DNA of 64,000 nt from Cyanobacteria bacterium OH_CBrB_359 (GCA_023433065.1 JAEZET010000004.1:620001-684000), one strand, 5' to 3'. Numbered from the stretch's first letter, positions 33,379 to 41,281 are shown. The notes: generated by a model not told the origin, from the sequence alone. Program-made: numbers and translations.

Positions 33379-34677
33379 TTATTTTTTTAACGCCAGTTTA
33401 TCTTTAACCCAGTTTGAAATAATTTTTAAAGGAGATCTTGTAATTGCAAGGGCATTAGCCTCAACATCTTTAGTAATGATGCTACCTGCTGCAATCGATG
33501 CCATCTCGTTGACGGTAACAGGTGCTACAATAACGGAATTTGAACCTGTATTTGCGCCGTCTTTAATTATAGTTTTGCTTTTTACTTTTGTTATAGGATT
33601 ATAATTTGCCGTAATAGTTCCCGCACCTATATTTACATTAGAACCGAGCTCGCTGTCTCCAACATAACTTAGATGTGAAACATTGGTATTATCATTTATT
33701 ACTGATTTTTTAATTTCTACAAAGTTGCCTATTCTCACATTATTTCCGATTTTTACGTCACCTCTTATGTGAGCAAAAGGTCCGATTTTGCAATTTTGAC
33801 CAATTTCGTTTTTACCTGAAATATAAACGTCAGGAAATATTATTGTTTCTTCTCCGATAGTTGTTTCAGGAGAAATATAGACGCTTTCAGGATTAATTAT
33901 TGTAACTCCTTTTTCAAGAAGTTTTGAAATTGTTTTTGAGTTTAAAATTTTAGTAGCTTCTGCTAAGTGGGCTCTTGAATTTATCCCAAAAATTTCCTCA
34001 TTATTTTCAAGCACAAATGCCTGAGTTTTAAGCCCTTTATTAACAGACCAGGAGACAATATCAGTTAAATAATATTCCCCCTGAGCGTTATTGCACTTCA
34101 ATTCTGAAAAGGCAGGTGAAATTTTCTTCCAGTTTATACAATAAATCCCAGCATTGATTTCTTTTACGGTTTTTTCTTCAGGAGTCGCATCTTTTTCTTC
34201 AACTATAGCTTTTACACCATTTTGATTTCTTATTATTCTGCCGTAGTTGGAAGGATTCTCGAAAATGGCTGACATAACTGTCAAGTCGGCATTATGTTCA
34301 TTGTGAGTTTCAATAAATTTCTTTAAAGTTTCAGTTTCGATTAAAGGTGCATCTCCGCATAAAATAATTACATTGCCGTCAAAATCTTTAAGCTCGGGGC
34401 AAACTTTAGCTGCAGCATCGCCGGTTCCAAGCTGCGGTGATTGGAGAATACATTTAGCATTTCCGTAATTATTCATGACAAAATCTTCAACCAGATTCGC
34501 TCTATGTCCGACAATAATATAATTTTCGCTAACTGCACCTGTATTATTTACTGCATCAAGGACATACCCCAACAATGGTTTACCGAAGATTTGATGTAGG
34601 ACCTTTGGTAAATCTGATTTCATTCTCGTACCTTTGCCGGCTGCAAGAATAATTGCCCTTGTTTTCTTATCAGACAT
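33379..34677 (-). CDS. glmU: Bifunctional UDP-GlcNAc pyrophosphorylase / glucosamine-1-P acetyltransferase
   Basis: 432 aa. N-terminal 'ILAAGKGTRMKSDLPKVLHQ' is the uridyltransferase site. From about residue 265 left-handed beta-helix hexapeptides run to the end ('GPFAHIRGDVKIGNNVRIGN', 'SHLSYVGDSELGSNVNIGAG', 'ANTGSNSVIVAP'). It is slightly shorter than the E. coli enzyme, mainly at the C-terminus. Product: UDP-GlcNAc for peptidoglycan and lipid A. Confidence 0.95.
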   Translation of the reverse strand: MSDKKTRAIILAAGKGTRMKSDLPKVLHQIFGKPLLGYVLDAVNNTGAVSENYIIVGHRANLVEDFVMNNYGNAKCILQSPQLGTGDAAAKVCPELKDFDGNVIILCGDAPLIETETLKKFIETHNEHNADLTVMSAIFENPSNYGRIIRNQNGVKAIVEEKDATPEEKTVKEINAGIYCINWKKISPAFSELKCNNAQGEYYLTDIVSWSVNKGLKTQAFVLENNEEIFGINSRAHLAEATKILNSKTISKLLEKGVTIINPESVYISPETTIGEETIIFPDVYISGKNEIGQNCKIGPFAHIRGDVKIGNNVRIGNFVEIKKSVINDNTNVSHLSYVGDSELGSNVNIGAGTITANYNPITKVKSKTIIKDGANTGSNSVIVAPVTVNEMASIAAGSIITKDVEANALAITRSPLKIISNWVKDKLALKK

Positions 34678-34760
34678 GTTTTGTTCTCACCGATTACAAT
34701 TTTATAATCGCATAAAAATTTAAAAAAAACAGGTGATATATATACTATTTTGACGAAATT

Positions 34761-35315
34761 TTACATAAAAAATATTCTGGATATAAAAATAGAAGCAATA
34801 ATACCTGTTATATCTGCTGTAATTCCTGTCAAAACAGCATATCTAAACTTTTTAATTCCAACAGCACCAAAATAAACCGTAAGGACATAAAAAGTAGTTT
34901 CAGAGCTGCCGAGCATAACTGCAGAAAGCTTTGCCATATAGGAGTTTGCACCATGGTGAGCTGTGATTTCGGAAAATATACCCAAAGCAGCACTGCCTGA
35001 CAGTCCTCTTACAATGGCAAGCGGAAGGACATCAGATGAAATTTTAAGCGCTTCCAGTGATTTAGAAAAATAATTTGCTATTAGATCGATTGCTCCTGAT
35101 GCTCTAAACATTGATATAGCAACGATTATAGCTACAAGATAAGGGATAATATTTCCGCTCACTTTTACACCGTCTTTAGCTCCTTCAATAAAGCTTTCGT
35201 AAATAGGAACTTTTTTTATTAATGCCCATGTAAGAATTATTAATATAATTCCAGGCAAAATGAATAAAGATATGGCATCCAAAATGTCTTTTAAATTATG
35301 CATTTTCAGCCTCAC
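34761..35315 (-). CDS. spmB: SpmB-like nucleoside-recognition-domain membrane protein
   Basis: 184 aa with about five membrane segments. 'YESFIEGAKDGVKVSGNIIP' and 'LPLAIVRGLSGSAALGIFSE' are typical of SpmB ('spore maturation protein B', Gate/nucleoside-recognition family). Outside spore formers its role is unknown; a transport role is suspected. It overlaps spmA by 20 bases, and the pair is usually kept together. Confidence 0.88.
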   Translation of the reverse strand: MRLKMHNLKDILDAISLFILPGIILIILTWALIKKVPIYESFIEGAKDGVKVSGNIIPYLVAIIVAISMFRASGAIDLIANYFSKSLEALKISSDVLPLAIVRGLSGSAALGIFSEITAHHGANSYMAKLSAVMLGSSETTFYVLTVYFGAVGIKKFRYAVLTGITADITGIIASIFISRIFFM

Positions 35316-35913
35316 TTTCAGCTTTTACTATTTTTTGAGGCGGAAATAACTTTTTAAGTAGTTTTGCCGTTGAAACAGCCACAACAAATGTAATGCTTGT
35401 TACAATAATTGTTGGGATGATTATTTCAGTTGGGTTTTTAGAACCGTTTGCCGCAAGAACTGCTATTGCAGTTGCCGGTACAAGCTGAAATCCTGCCGTA
35501 TTCATTCCTAAAAAGGTACACATGGCATCAGAAGCCGAATTTTTATCTTTATTTATTTTTTGCATTTCTTCCATTGCTCTGATACCGATAGGAGTAGCTG
35601 CATTTGCCAATCCCAGAGCGTTTGCAGAAAAATTCATTGCAATATCCCCGATGGCCTCATTTTCTGGAGGAATTTCAGGGAAAAGCCACTTCGCAACAGG
35701 CTTTAAGAGCTTTGAAATAAATTCAACAATTCCTGATTTTTGTGCAATTTTCATTATGCCCAGCCAAAAAACCATAATACCTGTTATCGCAATAATAACC
35801 TGAATGGCACTTTGTGCTCCTGTCAAAATAGAATTTACAACATCAGAAAGCCTGCCTGTATATGCTCCCACAATTATTGAAGTCACTATTAAAAAATACC
35901 AGATGTAATTCAT
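35296..35913 (-). CDS. spmA: SpmA-like nucleoside-recognition-domain membrane protein
   Basis: 205 aa, membrane protein. 'LTGAQSAIQVIIAITGIMVF', 'ALGLANAATPIGIRAMEEMQ' and 'MNTAGFQLVPATAIAVLAAN' are the conserved SpmA segments. It is first in the spmA-spmB pair. No sporulation genes occur in this window, so the name should not be taken as evidence of sporulation. Confidence 0.88.
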   Translation of the reverse strand: MNYIWYFLIVTSIIVGAYTGRLSDVVNSILTGAQSAIQVIIAITGIMVFWLGIMKIAQKSGIVEFISKLLKPVAKWLFPEIPPENEAIGDIAMNFSANALGLANAATPIGIRAMEEMQKINKDKNSASDAMCTFLGMNTAGFQLVPATAIAVLAANGSKNPTEIIIPTIIVTSITFVVAVSTAKLLKKLFPPQKIVKAESEAENA

Positions 35914-36058
35914 AAAAAAAGTTTAATTAAAATTACAATCAATGTAAAGTTTGTAATTTTTCGCAATCGTCATTGACTAAATTCAGTGTTACCTTTAATA
36001 TAAATAGTATTCTATGTATGTCGTATCGGTTTAAGCTGAAGCAAAGCGAAGGCATTTT

Positions 36059-36124
36059 AGATTAAAGATACTCTGACACAACAATTGAAAATTGAATAGA
36101 ATTATTAACTTGTCGTAGTGGCGG
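36059..36124 (+). repeat. 66-bp repeat, left copy, ending in a truncated tRNA-Leu 5' end
   Basis: The stretch from AGATTAAAG through GAAAATTGAATAGAATTATT to GTCGTAGTGGCGG matches 36151-36216 with few changes. The last 13 bases equal the first 13 of tRNA-Leu, then the sequence departs into CAAACCGTAGTTTACGG, which has a CCGTA/TACGG hairpin. Confidence 0.85.
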
Positions 36125-36150
36125 CAAACCGTAGTTTACGGAGGTGTCTC

Positions 36151-36216
36151 AGATTAAAGCCATTCCGACACATACATTGAAAATTGAATAGAATTATTAA
36201 CTTGTCGTAGTGGCGG
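36151..36216 (+). repeat. 66-bp repeat, right copy, entering the real tRNA-Leu
   Basis: Second copy, 92 bases after the first; it carries the promoter-proximal DNA and the first 13 bases of the intact tRNA gene. Confidence 0.85.
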
Positions 36217-36284
36217 AATGGTAGACGCGCACGCTTGAGGGGCGTGTGGAGAAATCTGTAAGGGTTCAAGTCCCTTCTACGACA
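36204..36284 (+). tRNA. tRNA-Leu (anticodon GAG)
   Basis: Acceptor stem GTCGTAG/CTACGAC with discriminator A. D-arm in GCGGAATGGTAGACGC, anticodon stem CACGC/GCGTG around loop TTGAGGG (anticodon GAG), class-II variable arm GGAGAAATCTG, T-arm AAGGG-TTCAAGT-CCCTT. CCA is not encoded. Its last 18 bases are repeated three times in the next 2.8 kb, marking it as an integration target. Confidence 0.95.
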
Positions 36285-36301
36285 TTTTATTGGATATAAA
36301 G

Positions 36302-36694
36302 ATGATGGAAAAAATAAATTTACAAAAAGCACAAGAAATGATGGAAAATTGCTTTGAAAAAAGCATAAATTATAACAATGTAATTATATCTATCGGATAT
36401 GTTTCTTTCTTTACCATTTTGTTTTTGGTTAAAGATTCTATAAATCTCAAAGATTTACATACAATTATTGTTTATATTTTAATATCCTTGTTTTTCTATA
36501 TATTTTGGATTATTGGCAATATGATTGTGCAATCTATTATTGTAATAAAAGCCTGTTGGCAATTCTTAACTGACTTTTGGAAGCGTTGCCATATGATAGT
36601 ATGGCCAATTTTCCTTTGTATAACTATTATTCCTGCATTAATTGCTTGCGTTTTGCTTGCTTCAACATTATTGAACAATATTAAAACGATTTAA
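36302..36694 (+). CDS. Small membrane protein directly after tRNA-Leu (130 aa)
   Basis: Unrecognised. ATG 36302 (or 36305) lies 18 bases after the tRNA; there is no good ribosome site. Three hydrophobic segments: 'VIISIGYVSFFTILFLV', 'IIVYILISLFFYIFWIIGNM' and 'PIFLCITIIPALIACVLLAS'. The N-terminus is a charged helix (EKINLQKAQEMMENCFEKS). It is the only gene between the tRNA and the first copy of the tRNA 3' end, so it may be cargo of a small inserted element. Confidence 0.5.
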   Translation: MMEKINLQKAQEMMENCFEKSINYNNVIISIGYVSFFTILFLVKDSINLKDLHTIIVYILISLFFYIFWIIGNMIVQSIIVIKACWQFLTDFWKRCHMIVWPIFLCITIIPALIACVLLASTLLNNIKTI

Positions 36695-36830
36695 AATTAT
36701 AATGATTTATAAAATATTCTAATTTTTTCAATACAAATCATTCCTTCTTTAGTTTTTAGAAAATCTACAAATTTATTTATCATTTTTATTCGCTTGGGTT
36801 CTAACTTCGTCCCCCCATCGACATTTTTTG

Positions 36831-36963
36831 TCTTGCTAATTATAATGATAAGGGACTTTCACCTAGGTTTTGCCAAAGGCAAAACAAGGGTTTACCCAAG
36901 GGCATTAGCCTTAGTAAACTCGCAAGCTCGTTAACTAAGTGCAAACAAGTCCCTTCTACGACA
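36831..36963 (+). repeat. tRNA-tail block A (133 bp)
   Basis: Runs from TCTTGCTAATTATAATGATA to the exact 18-base copy of the tRNA-Leu 3' end, CAAGTCCCTTCTACGACA (36946-36963). Inside: outer arms AAGGGACTT/AAGTCCCTT, hairpin GTTTTGCC-AAA-GGCAAAAC and arms GGTTTAC/GTAAACT. It resembles an attachment site with integrase-binding arms, or a folded RNA. Confidence 0.8.
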
Positions 36964-37133
36964 TTTTTTTTATTTGGCTATAATTTTATACTTTAATTGC
37001 AACAAATAATTGAGTTCTATGTATTCAAATATTTTTGCTTAAATTTCAGTTTTTTATCTAAATATAATGGAAATTGCTTATAGCTTAATTTTTACGTTTC
37101 TGGTCCCTTTTATTAATTAGTAACATTTGGCAA

Positions 37134-37166
37134 AAAAGCCAATGTTTTTTATTCACATTGGCTTTT
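37134..37166 (-). terminator. Terminator after the GH108 gene
   Basis: AAAAGCCAATG ... CATTGGCTTTT: 11-bp stem with T-runs on both strands, 38 bases past the muramidase stop. It could also stop transcription from the left. Confidence 0.85.
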
Positions 37167-37203
37167 TATTGAATAATAAAATAGACAAATTTATTTTATA
37201 TTA

Positions 37204-37980
37204 TTAATCATTTAACAATACGTGGTTGCCATTAATAGTTACCCAATGTTCATCGCTTGAACTAGAACTATTACTTGATTTGGAACCACTTCCATAATTT
37301 GACTTAGATTTAGCTTCAAGTTGTGTTTTTGTAGAAATACCTTTTTCGCGCATTTGTTTCATAATAGCTTTTTCATTCGACTGAAAATCTTTGGTTGACA
37401 TTTTCTCAATTTCTTCCCTTGTGAAAAGTCTTTCCCCATTTTTATTTACATTAAGCTCAACATTTCCTTTTAATACAGTTGAACTACTACTTTTATCTTT
37501 ATCATCTGTTGTTTTAAAATCAGTGCTATTAATATAATTTTTCAAATCATTAACTCTATTATTCCAGCCCTTTAAGAACACTTTTTGAGAAGGTTTTGCT
37601 TCTGCAAATTCCTTATACTTTTCAAGCCTTAAATCAAGATATCTACTAACATCACCGTTACTTTGATTTAAGATAGTTTTAGCTCTGCCAATACCCATAT
37701 TTACAGAAGTGTCAAATACAACTGCAGCAAGTTTTGGGTCTTTTATTTTATCGGCACCAGAAGCTTTATAATATTGATTGTAATAGATATCTTCAGCTTC
37801 TTTATTTGTTATAAATTTTACACTTCTTACTCGTAGATTTTGACTTTTTCTGTACGCATCATATGTTTTATGCGTAATTCCTTTATTTGTTTCACCACCA
37901 GAATCATTAGGATGATTAGAATACCCTCCTTCTTTAGATAAAACAAATTTTAGTGCATTGTGAAATGTTGTTTGGGTCAT
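37204..37980 (-). CDS. Glycoside hydrolase 108-type muramidase with Ser-rich linker and short C-terminal tail
   Basis: 258 aa. 'VLSKEGGYSNHPNDSGGETN' (about residues 14-33) is the GH108 signature with the catalytic Glu17; 'KGITHKTYDAYRK' and 'VVFDTSVNMGIGRAKTILNQ' follow, as in phage and effector muramidases. After about residue 160 come a charged region, a Ser-rich linker (SGSKSSNSSSSSD) and the tail 'EHWVTINGNHVLLND'. There is no signal peptide, so export would need lysis or a secretion machine. Upstream on the same strand, past a terminator, is an LprI-type periplasmic protein. It lies between two copies of the tRNA-Leu tail. Confidence 0.82.
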   Translation of the reverse strand: MTQTTFHNALKFVLSKEGGYSNHPNDSGGETNKGITHKTYDAYRKSQNLRVRSVKFITNKEAEDIYYNQYYKASGADKIKDPKLAAVVFDTSVNMGIGRAKTILNQSNGDVSRYLDLRLEKYKEFAEAKPSQKVFLKGWNNRVNDLKNYINSTDFKTTDDKDKSSSSTVLKGNVELNVNKNGERLFTREEIEKMSTKDFQSNEKAIMKQMREKGISTKTQLEAKSKSNYGSGSKSSNSSSSSDEHWVTINGNHVLLND

Positions 37981-38008
37981 AATTTTCTTCTTATTTTCTA
38001 TTGCAAAA

Positions 38009-38033
38009 AAGACCTGATTAATTATCAGGTCTT
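38009..38033 (-). terminator. Terminator between the LprI-like and GH108 genes
   Basis: AAGACCTGAT-TAATT-ATCAGGTCTT, perfect 10-bp stem followed on the minus strand by TTTTTTG. It separates the two genes, so the muramidase gene needs its own promoter or read-through. Confidence 0.85.
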
Positions 38034-38058
38034 ATACGTTTATTTTTTATATATAAAA

Positions 38059-38469
38059 CTATTCAGATAAAATTTTGTAGTAATTTCGTAGTTGGACAGC
38101 TCTTTGCTTTACTAATTCTCGTATTTCACCACTTGCTACATTTAAATACATAGTTCCTTGCATATTTTTAATACTGCTGTTAATAAAAATTGCATTATCA
38201 TCTCTAAAAACCAACCAAGCTTTTTGGGTTCTTATTAACTCATTTTTTTGTGTTGCTGTGAGCTTTTTCATTAATAGATTATAGTATTTATTCATCTCCT
38301 TGCCCCAATCATCACGGGCAGCATCGGTACATTTTAACATGTCTGAATTTGAAACCGCTTTGCCTATACAAAAATCCTCAGCTTTATCAATTAAATCTAC
38401 TTGTTCAGCAAATAAGGGTAAAGCCCAAAATACTGAAATAATAAAGGTAAGTAATATTTTTTTAATCAT
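38059..38469 (-). CDS. Secreted LprI/DUF1311-family protein (lysozyme-inhibitor type)
   Basis: 136 aa. Signal peptide MIKKILLTFIISVFWALPLFA|E. The mature part has the LprI N-domain plan: 'DKAEDFCIGKAVSNSDMLKC', 'ARDDWGKEMNKYYNLLMKKL', 'LIRTQKAWLVFRDDNAIFIN'. The two Cys probably form a disulfide, and the 'L..aQ.aW..fRd..c' segment is the hallmark. Mycobacterial LprI is known to inhibit lysozyme. Beside a muramidase gene, a role as periplasmic immunity protein is a natural inference. Confidence 0.75.
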   Translation of the reverse strand: MIKKILLTFIISVFWALPLFAEQVDLIDKAEDFCIGKAVSNSDMLKCTDAARDDWGKEMNKYYNLLMKKLTATQKNELIRTQKAWLVFRDDNAIFINSSIKNMQGTMYLNVASGEIRELVKQRAVQLRNYYKILSE

Positions 38470-38798
38470 AAAAATATTTTATAACAAAATATTTTTTATA
38501 TGCAAAAAATTAATCTATTATAAAAGATTCTTTTCTTAAGACACAACTTACCCGTATTTTCTTACAAACGACTTAAAAAGTTATTTTAATCTAACCTTAA
38601 CTTGCCATCAAGGGCAATAGCCTACGTAAGAATATCTTAACATCCTTATCATAACTCATTTAGCCAATTTTAGCAACTCGTGCCAGCTGTATCAATAATT
38701 GTAATCTTCCTATAAAGTATGGATTAAAATTCATACTTTCTTTATACAATTTCTGGTAAAACGTTTCAGATTCTAGCCCCTTACCGACAGTTCTTCTG

Positions 38799-38931
38799 TC
38801 TTGCTAATTATAATGATAAGGAACTTTTACCTTAATTTTGAGTTTTGCAAAACAAGGGTTTACCCAAAGGCATTAGCCTTAGTAAACTCACAAGCTCGTT
38901 AACTAAGTGCAAACAAGTCCTTTCTACGACA
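38799..38931 (+). repeat. tRNA-tail block B (133 bp)
   Basis: Same block with changes: the 18-base core is CAAGTCCTTTCTACGACA (38914-38931), the first hairpin is shortened symmetrically to GTTTTGCAAAAC, and the AAGGC-ATTA-GCCTT stem is perfect. It is followed after 9 bases by block C, a tandem period of 142 bp. Confidence 0.8.
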
Positions 38932-38940
38932 GTTCTTCTT

Positions 38941-39073
38941 TCTTGCTAATTATAATGATAAGGGACTTTCACCTAGGTTTTGCCAAAGGCAAAACAAGGG
39001 TTTACCCAAGGGCATTAGCCTTAGTAAACTCCCAAGCCCGTTAACTAAGTGCAAACAAGTCCCTTCTACGACA
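38941..39073 (+). repeat. tRNA-tail block C (133 bp)
   Basis: Nearly identical to block A, ending in an exact copy of the tRNA-Leu 3' end (39056-39073). The following AT-rich 45 bases also match the DNA after block A. Degenerate copies of block pieces can be seen at about 38600-38640 and 39190-39245. Confidence 0.8.
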
Positions 39074-39327
39074 GTTTTTTATTTTGCTACAATTTTATAC
39101 TTTAATTGCAATAAATAATTTCATAAAATATGGATTTAAATGCATATTTTTTTTATACAATTTTTGATAAAGCGTTTAATATTCTGGCCCTTCTGGAAAT
39201 GCTTACAAGCTCGAAAACAACATCAAATAAGTCCATGAAAGACAATTTTAATTAATTTTGAATTAGCTGTAAAAAATATAAATAAACTCATTTTGGGCGG
39301 TTTTTTAGGCTAAATCATTTTTTTATC
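39074..39327. other. Non-coding tail of the tRNA island
   Basis: No gene. It holds a stretch (ATGGATTTAAATGCATATTT and beyond) similar to 38715-38790 and a decayed copy of the block end (ACAAGCTCG..AAATAAGTCC..GACA). Confidence 0.5.
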
Positions 39328-39726
39328 CTATTTTTTGGAATAACGTTTTTGAGCATCTTCAACTATATCTGAGTACGTGCCTTTTTGTGCAATTTCTTTG
39401 TAATGCCAGCTTCCAACACTCGCTGCGCTTCCGTCAGAGCGTATTATTATTGTATCATTTGTTCTATATAAGTTATTTATAATTATGCTATTTTTTTCTG
39501 ATAAATATATGGCATAGTGTTCAGCTTCATCTGTTCCAGCGCCATGAGATGATTGACCGGAAACTCTTTTAAGAATTTCTTTGGTCTCTTTTAAATCATA
39601 CAATGTTTGGCTATGGAGCTTTGCCACAGGCATTTTGGGGGTAGTTACTATAGGGCTTTGCCTTTTATCAGGTTTATGTTTGCCGGTATAGCTGACAGAA
39701 TAATTTAAAATGGGTCTTATATTCAT
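39328..39726 (-). CDS. Small hypothetical protein with 'SVSYTG' leader (132 aa)
   Basis: Not recognised. A polar Pro/Lys-rich head (NYSVSYTGKHKPDKRQSPIV) precedes a small alpha/beta domain with 'TDEAEHYAIYLSEKNSIIIN' and 'SDGSAASVGSWHYKEIAQKG'. No signal peptide or membrane helix. The 'VSYTG' resembles the 'INFG'-type leader at 9566. Stands just outside the tRNA island, on the minus strand, with a plausible AAGGAG-like site upstream. Confidence 0.55.
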   Translation of the reverse strand: MNIRPILNYSVSYTGKHKPDKRQSPIVTTPKMPVAKLHSQTLYDLKETKEILKRVSGQSSHGAGTDEAEHYAIYLSEKNSIIINNLYRTNDTIIIRSDGSAASVGSWHYKEIAQKGTYSDIVEDAQKRYSKK

Positions 39727-39926
39727 AATATATTGTCTCCTTATTAACCAATACTAATCTTTGATATAAAATATAAACACTCTAAAAAAATTATGTGCTA
39801 GTCGAAGGAAAATGTTTACTAATTATAACAGTTAATTCTGATTTTTTATTGAAATTGAATATTTAATAGGCAAAAAATGTTATTTTGAGTTTTAAATAAA
39901 ATATTACAAAACTTATTTGTGTAAAA

Positions 39927-40563
39927 ATGTTTATAACCGGAATTTCTGCTCCATATTATCCTAATAAATTAAAACCTTTGCATAAGCTTCAGAATGCTCC
40001 TGTATTTCAATATCAAAGAACTTGTGACGGTATAGCATTTTCGTCTTTATTGAAAAAGAGACGAATTGTATATTTAAAAGATGCAAATGGAAATAAGATA
40101 GAAACTACAATGATTCAGAACGGTCATAATTTTTATTTGCAGGATGAAGATAAGACTATTCTGGGCGAAATGCATTATTCTATATAATACAGGATCTTTG
40201 GCTGGAGATATGACACCTGAAGAATATAAAAACCAAAAAACAATTTTTATTAATTCCCCCTTATTGTCAAATAAAAAATATAAAGGGATAGGTATAGAGC
40301 TTGTAAGAGCTGCAGTAGAAGAAAGCTTAAAAAGTGGTTGCCAAGGCAGAGTTTGTTTAAATGCTTCTACAATAAATTCTAAAATAGGCTCACCTATACC
40401 GTTTTATTATAAACTCGGTTTTAAATGCACCAATAGTAAAACTCAGGCAATAATTGAAAATTCTATGAAAAATAACATGCCAATCCCTTCAAAATATGAA
40501 TCTGCTACAATGTTTTTGCCTAAAGATGCAATTGTAAAACTGTTGACTAAATCAGTTGCTTAA
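39927..40563 (+). pseudogene. GNAT acetyltransferase-like gene split by a frameshift
   Basis: The first 86 codons (leader 'CDGIAFSSLLKKRR', then 'YLKDANGNKIETTMIQNGHN' and 'LGEMHYSI') stop at 40187. In the +1 frame the DNA continues without a break as 'GDMTPEEYKNQKTIFINSPL', 'KYKGIGIELVRAAVEESLKS' and 'PIPFYYKLGFKC', a clear GNAT acyl-CoA-binding region (the 'kGiG.eL' loop) and end. One protein of about 210 aa was evidently intended. The switch lies in TTCTATATAATACAGG, where loss of a TA from a dinucleotide run would explain it. A sequencing error is possible. Confidence 0.7.
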
Positions 40564-40600
40564 TAGTTATAATAAATTATTATTTTTATAAAGACTTAAT

Positions 40601-41281
40601 ATGAATACATTTTTTTTGAACAAAAAGAGTAATAACTTAATCATTTTTATGCTGGGCTGGGGTATGGATGAAAGACCATTGAGACCTTTATTTAAAGCTA
40701 AATCTTTCAGTGATATTTTATTCTTGTATGATTATTCAAAAGTTGATAATTTTTGCTTTAAAACAGACTTTAGTCAATATAAAAATATTACATTGGTTGC
40801 TTTTTCCTGCGGGGTTTATATGGCGTCCTTATTAAAAGAAAAATTCCCAAAATTCAATTTAAAAATAGCAATAAACGGAACTTTAAACCTCTTTGATGAA
40901 TTAAAAGGAGTTCCTAAGAATAGTTTGGAAGTAATGCATAATATGTCTCAGGGAAATTATATGGAGTTTAGGGAAAAATACCTTGTCGCATCAAAAGCAG
41001 AACTTGATTTATTCAATAAAAACCAGCCATTTAGAAATTTTGAAAATTCGTTTTGTGAACTTAATATGCTTCAGGAGTATTTTAAAAAACATAATGAAGG
41101 GTATTTTGAATATGATTTTGCAATAATTTCGGAAAATGACAGAATCTTGCTTACAGAAAACCAGATAAGGTTTTGGGAGTCTGCAAAAACTCCATATAAA
41201 ATCGTTAAAGGCGGACATTTCCCGTTCTATAATTTTGAAAGTATTGAATCTTTAATAGATTGCGCTACTCAACCCATTTAA
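40601..41281 (+). CDS. bioG: BioG-type pimeloyl-ACP methyl ester esterase (DUF452)
   Basis: 226 aa. 'LIIFMLGWGMDERPLRPLF' (about 13-31) is the BioG/DUF452 opening; the nucleophile region is 'TLVAFSCGVYMASLL' with Ser in a relaxed 'AFSCG' elbow, and the end has 'FAIISENDRILLTENQIRFW' with Asp and 'KGGHFPFY' with His. The family removes the methyl ester from pimeloyl-ACP in biotin synthesis. No other bio gene is in the window. Its 3' end overlaps that of the TamB-like gene by 17 bases. Confidence 0.75.
   Translation: MNTFFLNKKSNNLIIFMLGWGMDERPLRPLFKAKSFSDILFLYDYSKVDNFCFKTDFSQYKNITLVAFSCGVYMASLLKEKFPKFNLKIAINGTLNLFDELKGVPKNSLEVMHNMSQGNYMEFREKYLVASKAELDLFNKNQPFRNFENSFCELNMLQEYFKKHNEGYFEYDFAIISENDRILLTENQIRFWESAKTPYKIVKGGHFPFYNFESIESLIDCATQPI

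Noticed and set aside
34761..35913. Evidence for sporulation from spmA/spmB
   Set aside because: These genes are common in non-spore-forming diderms; no other sporulation gene is present.
36105..36332. A minus-strand reading frame over the tRNA
   Set aside because: It runs antisense through the intact tRNA-Leu and its duplicated leader; not a gene.
36831..36963. Group I intron or tmRNA remnant at tRNA-Leu
   Set aside because: The block is only about 130 bp, the tRNA anticodon loop is uninterrupted, and there is no tag frame or complete T-arm.
36831..39073. Integron attC array
   Set aside because: Gene-plus-palindrome spacing looks similar, but the blocks lack the RYYYAAC/GTTRRRY core pair and end instead in the tRNA-Leu tail, the genes point in mixed directions, and no intI-like gene is near.
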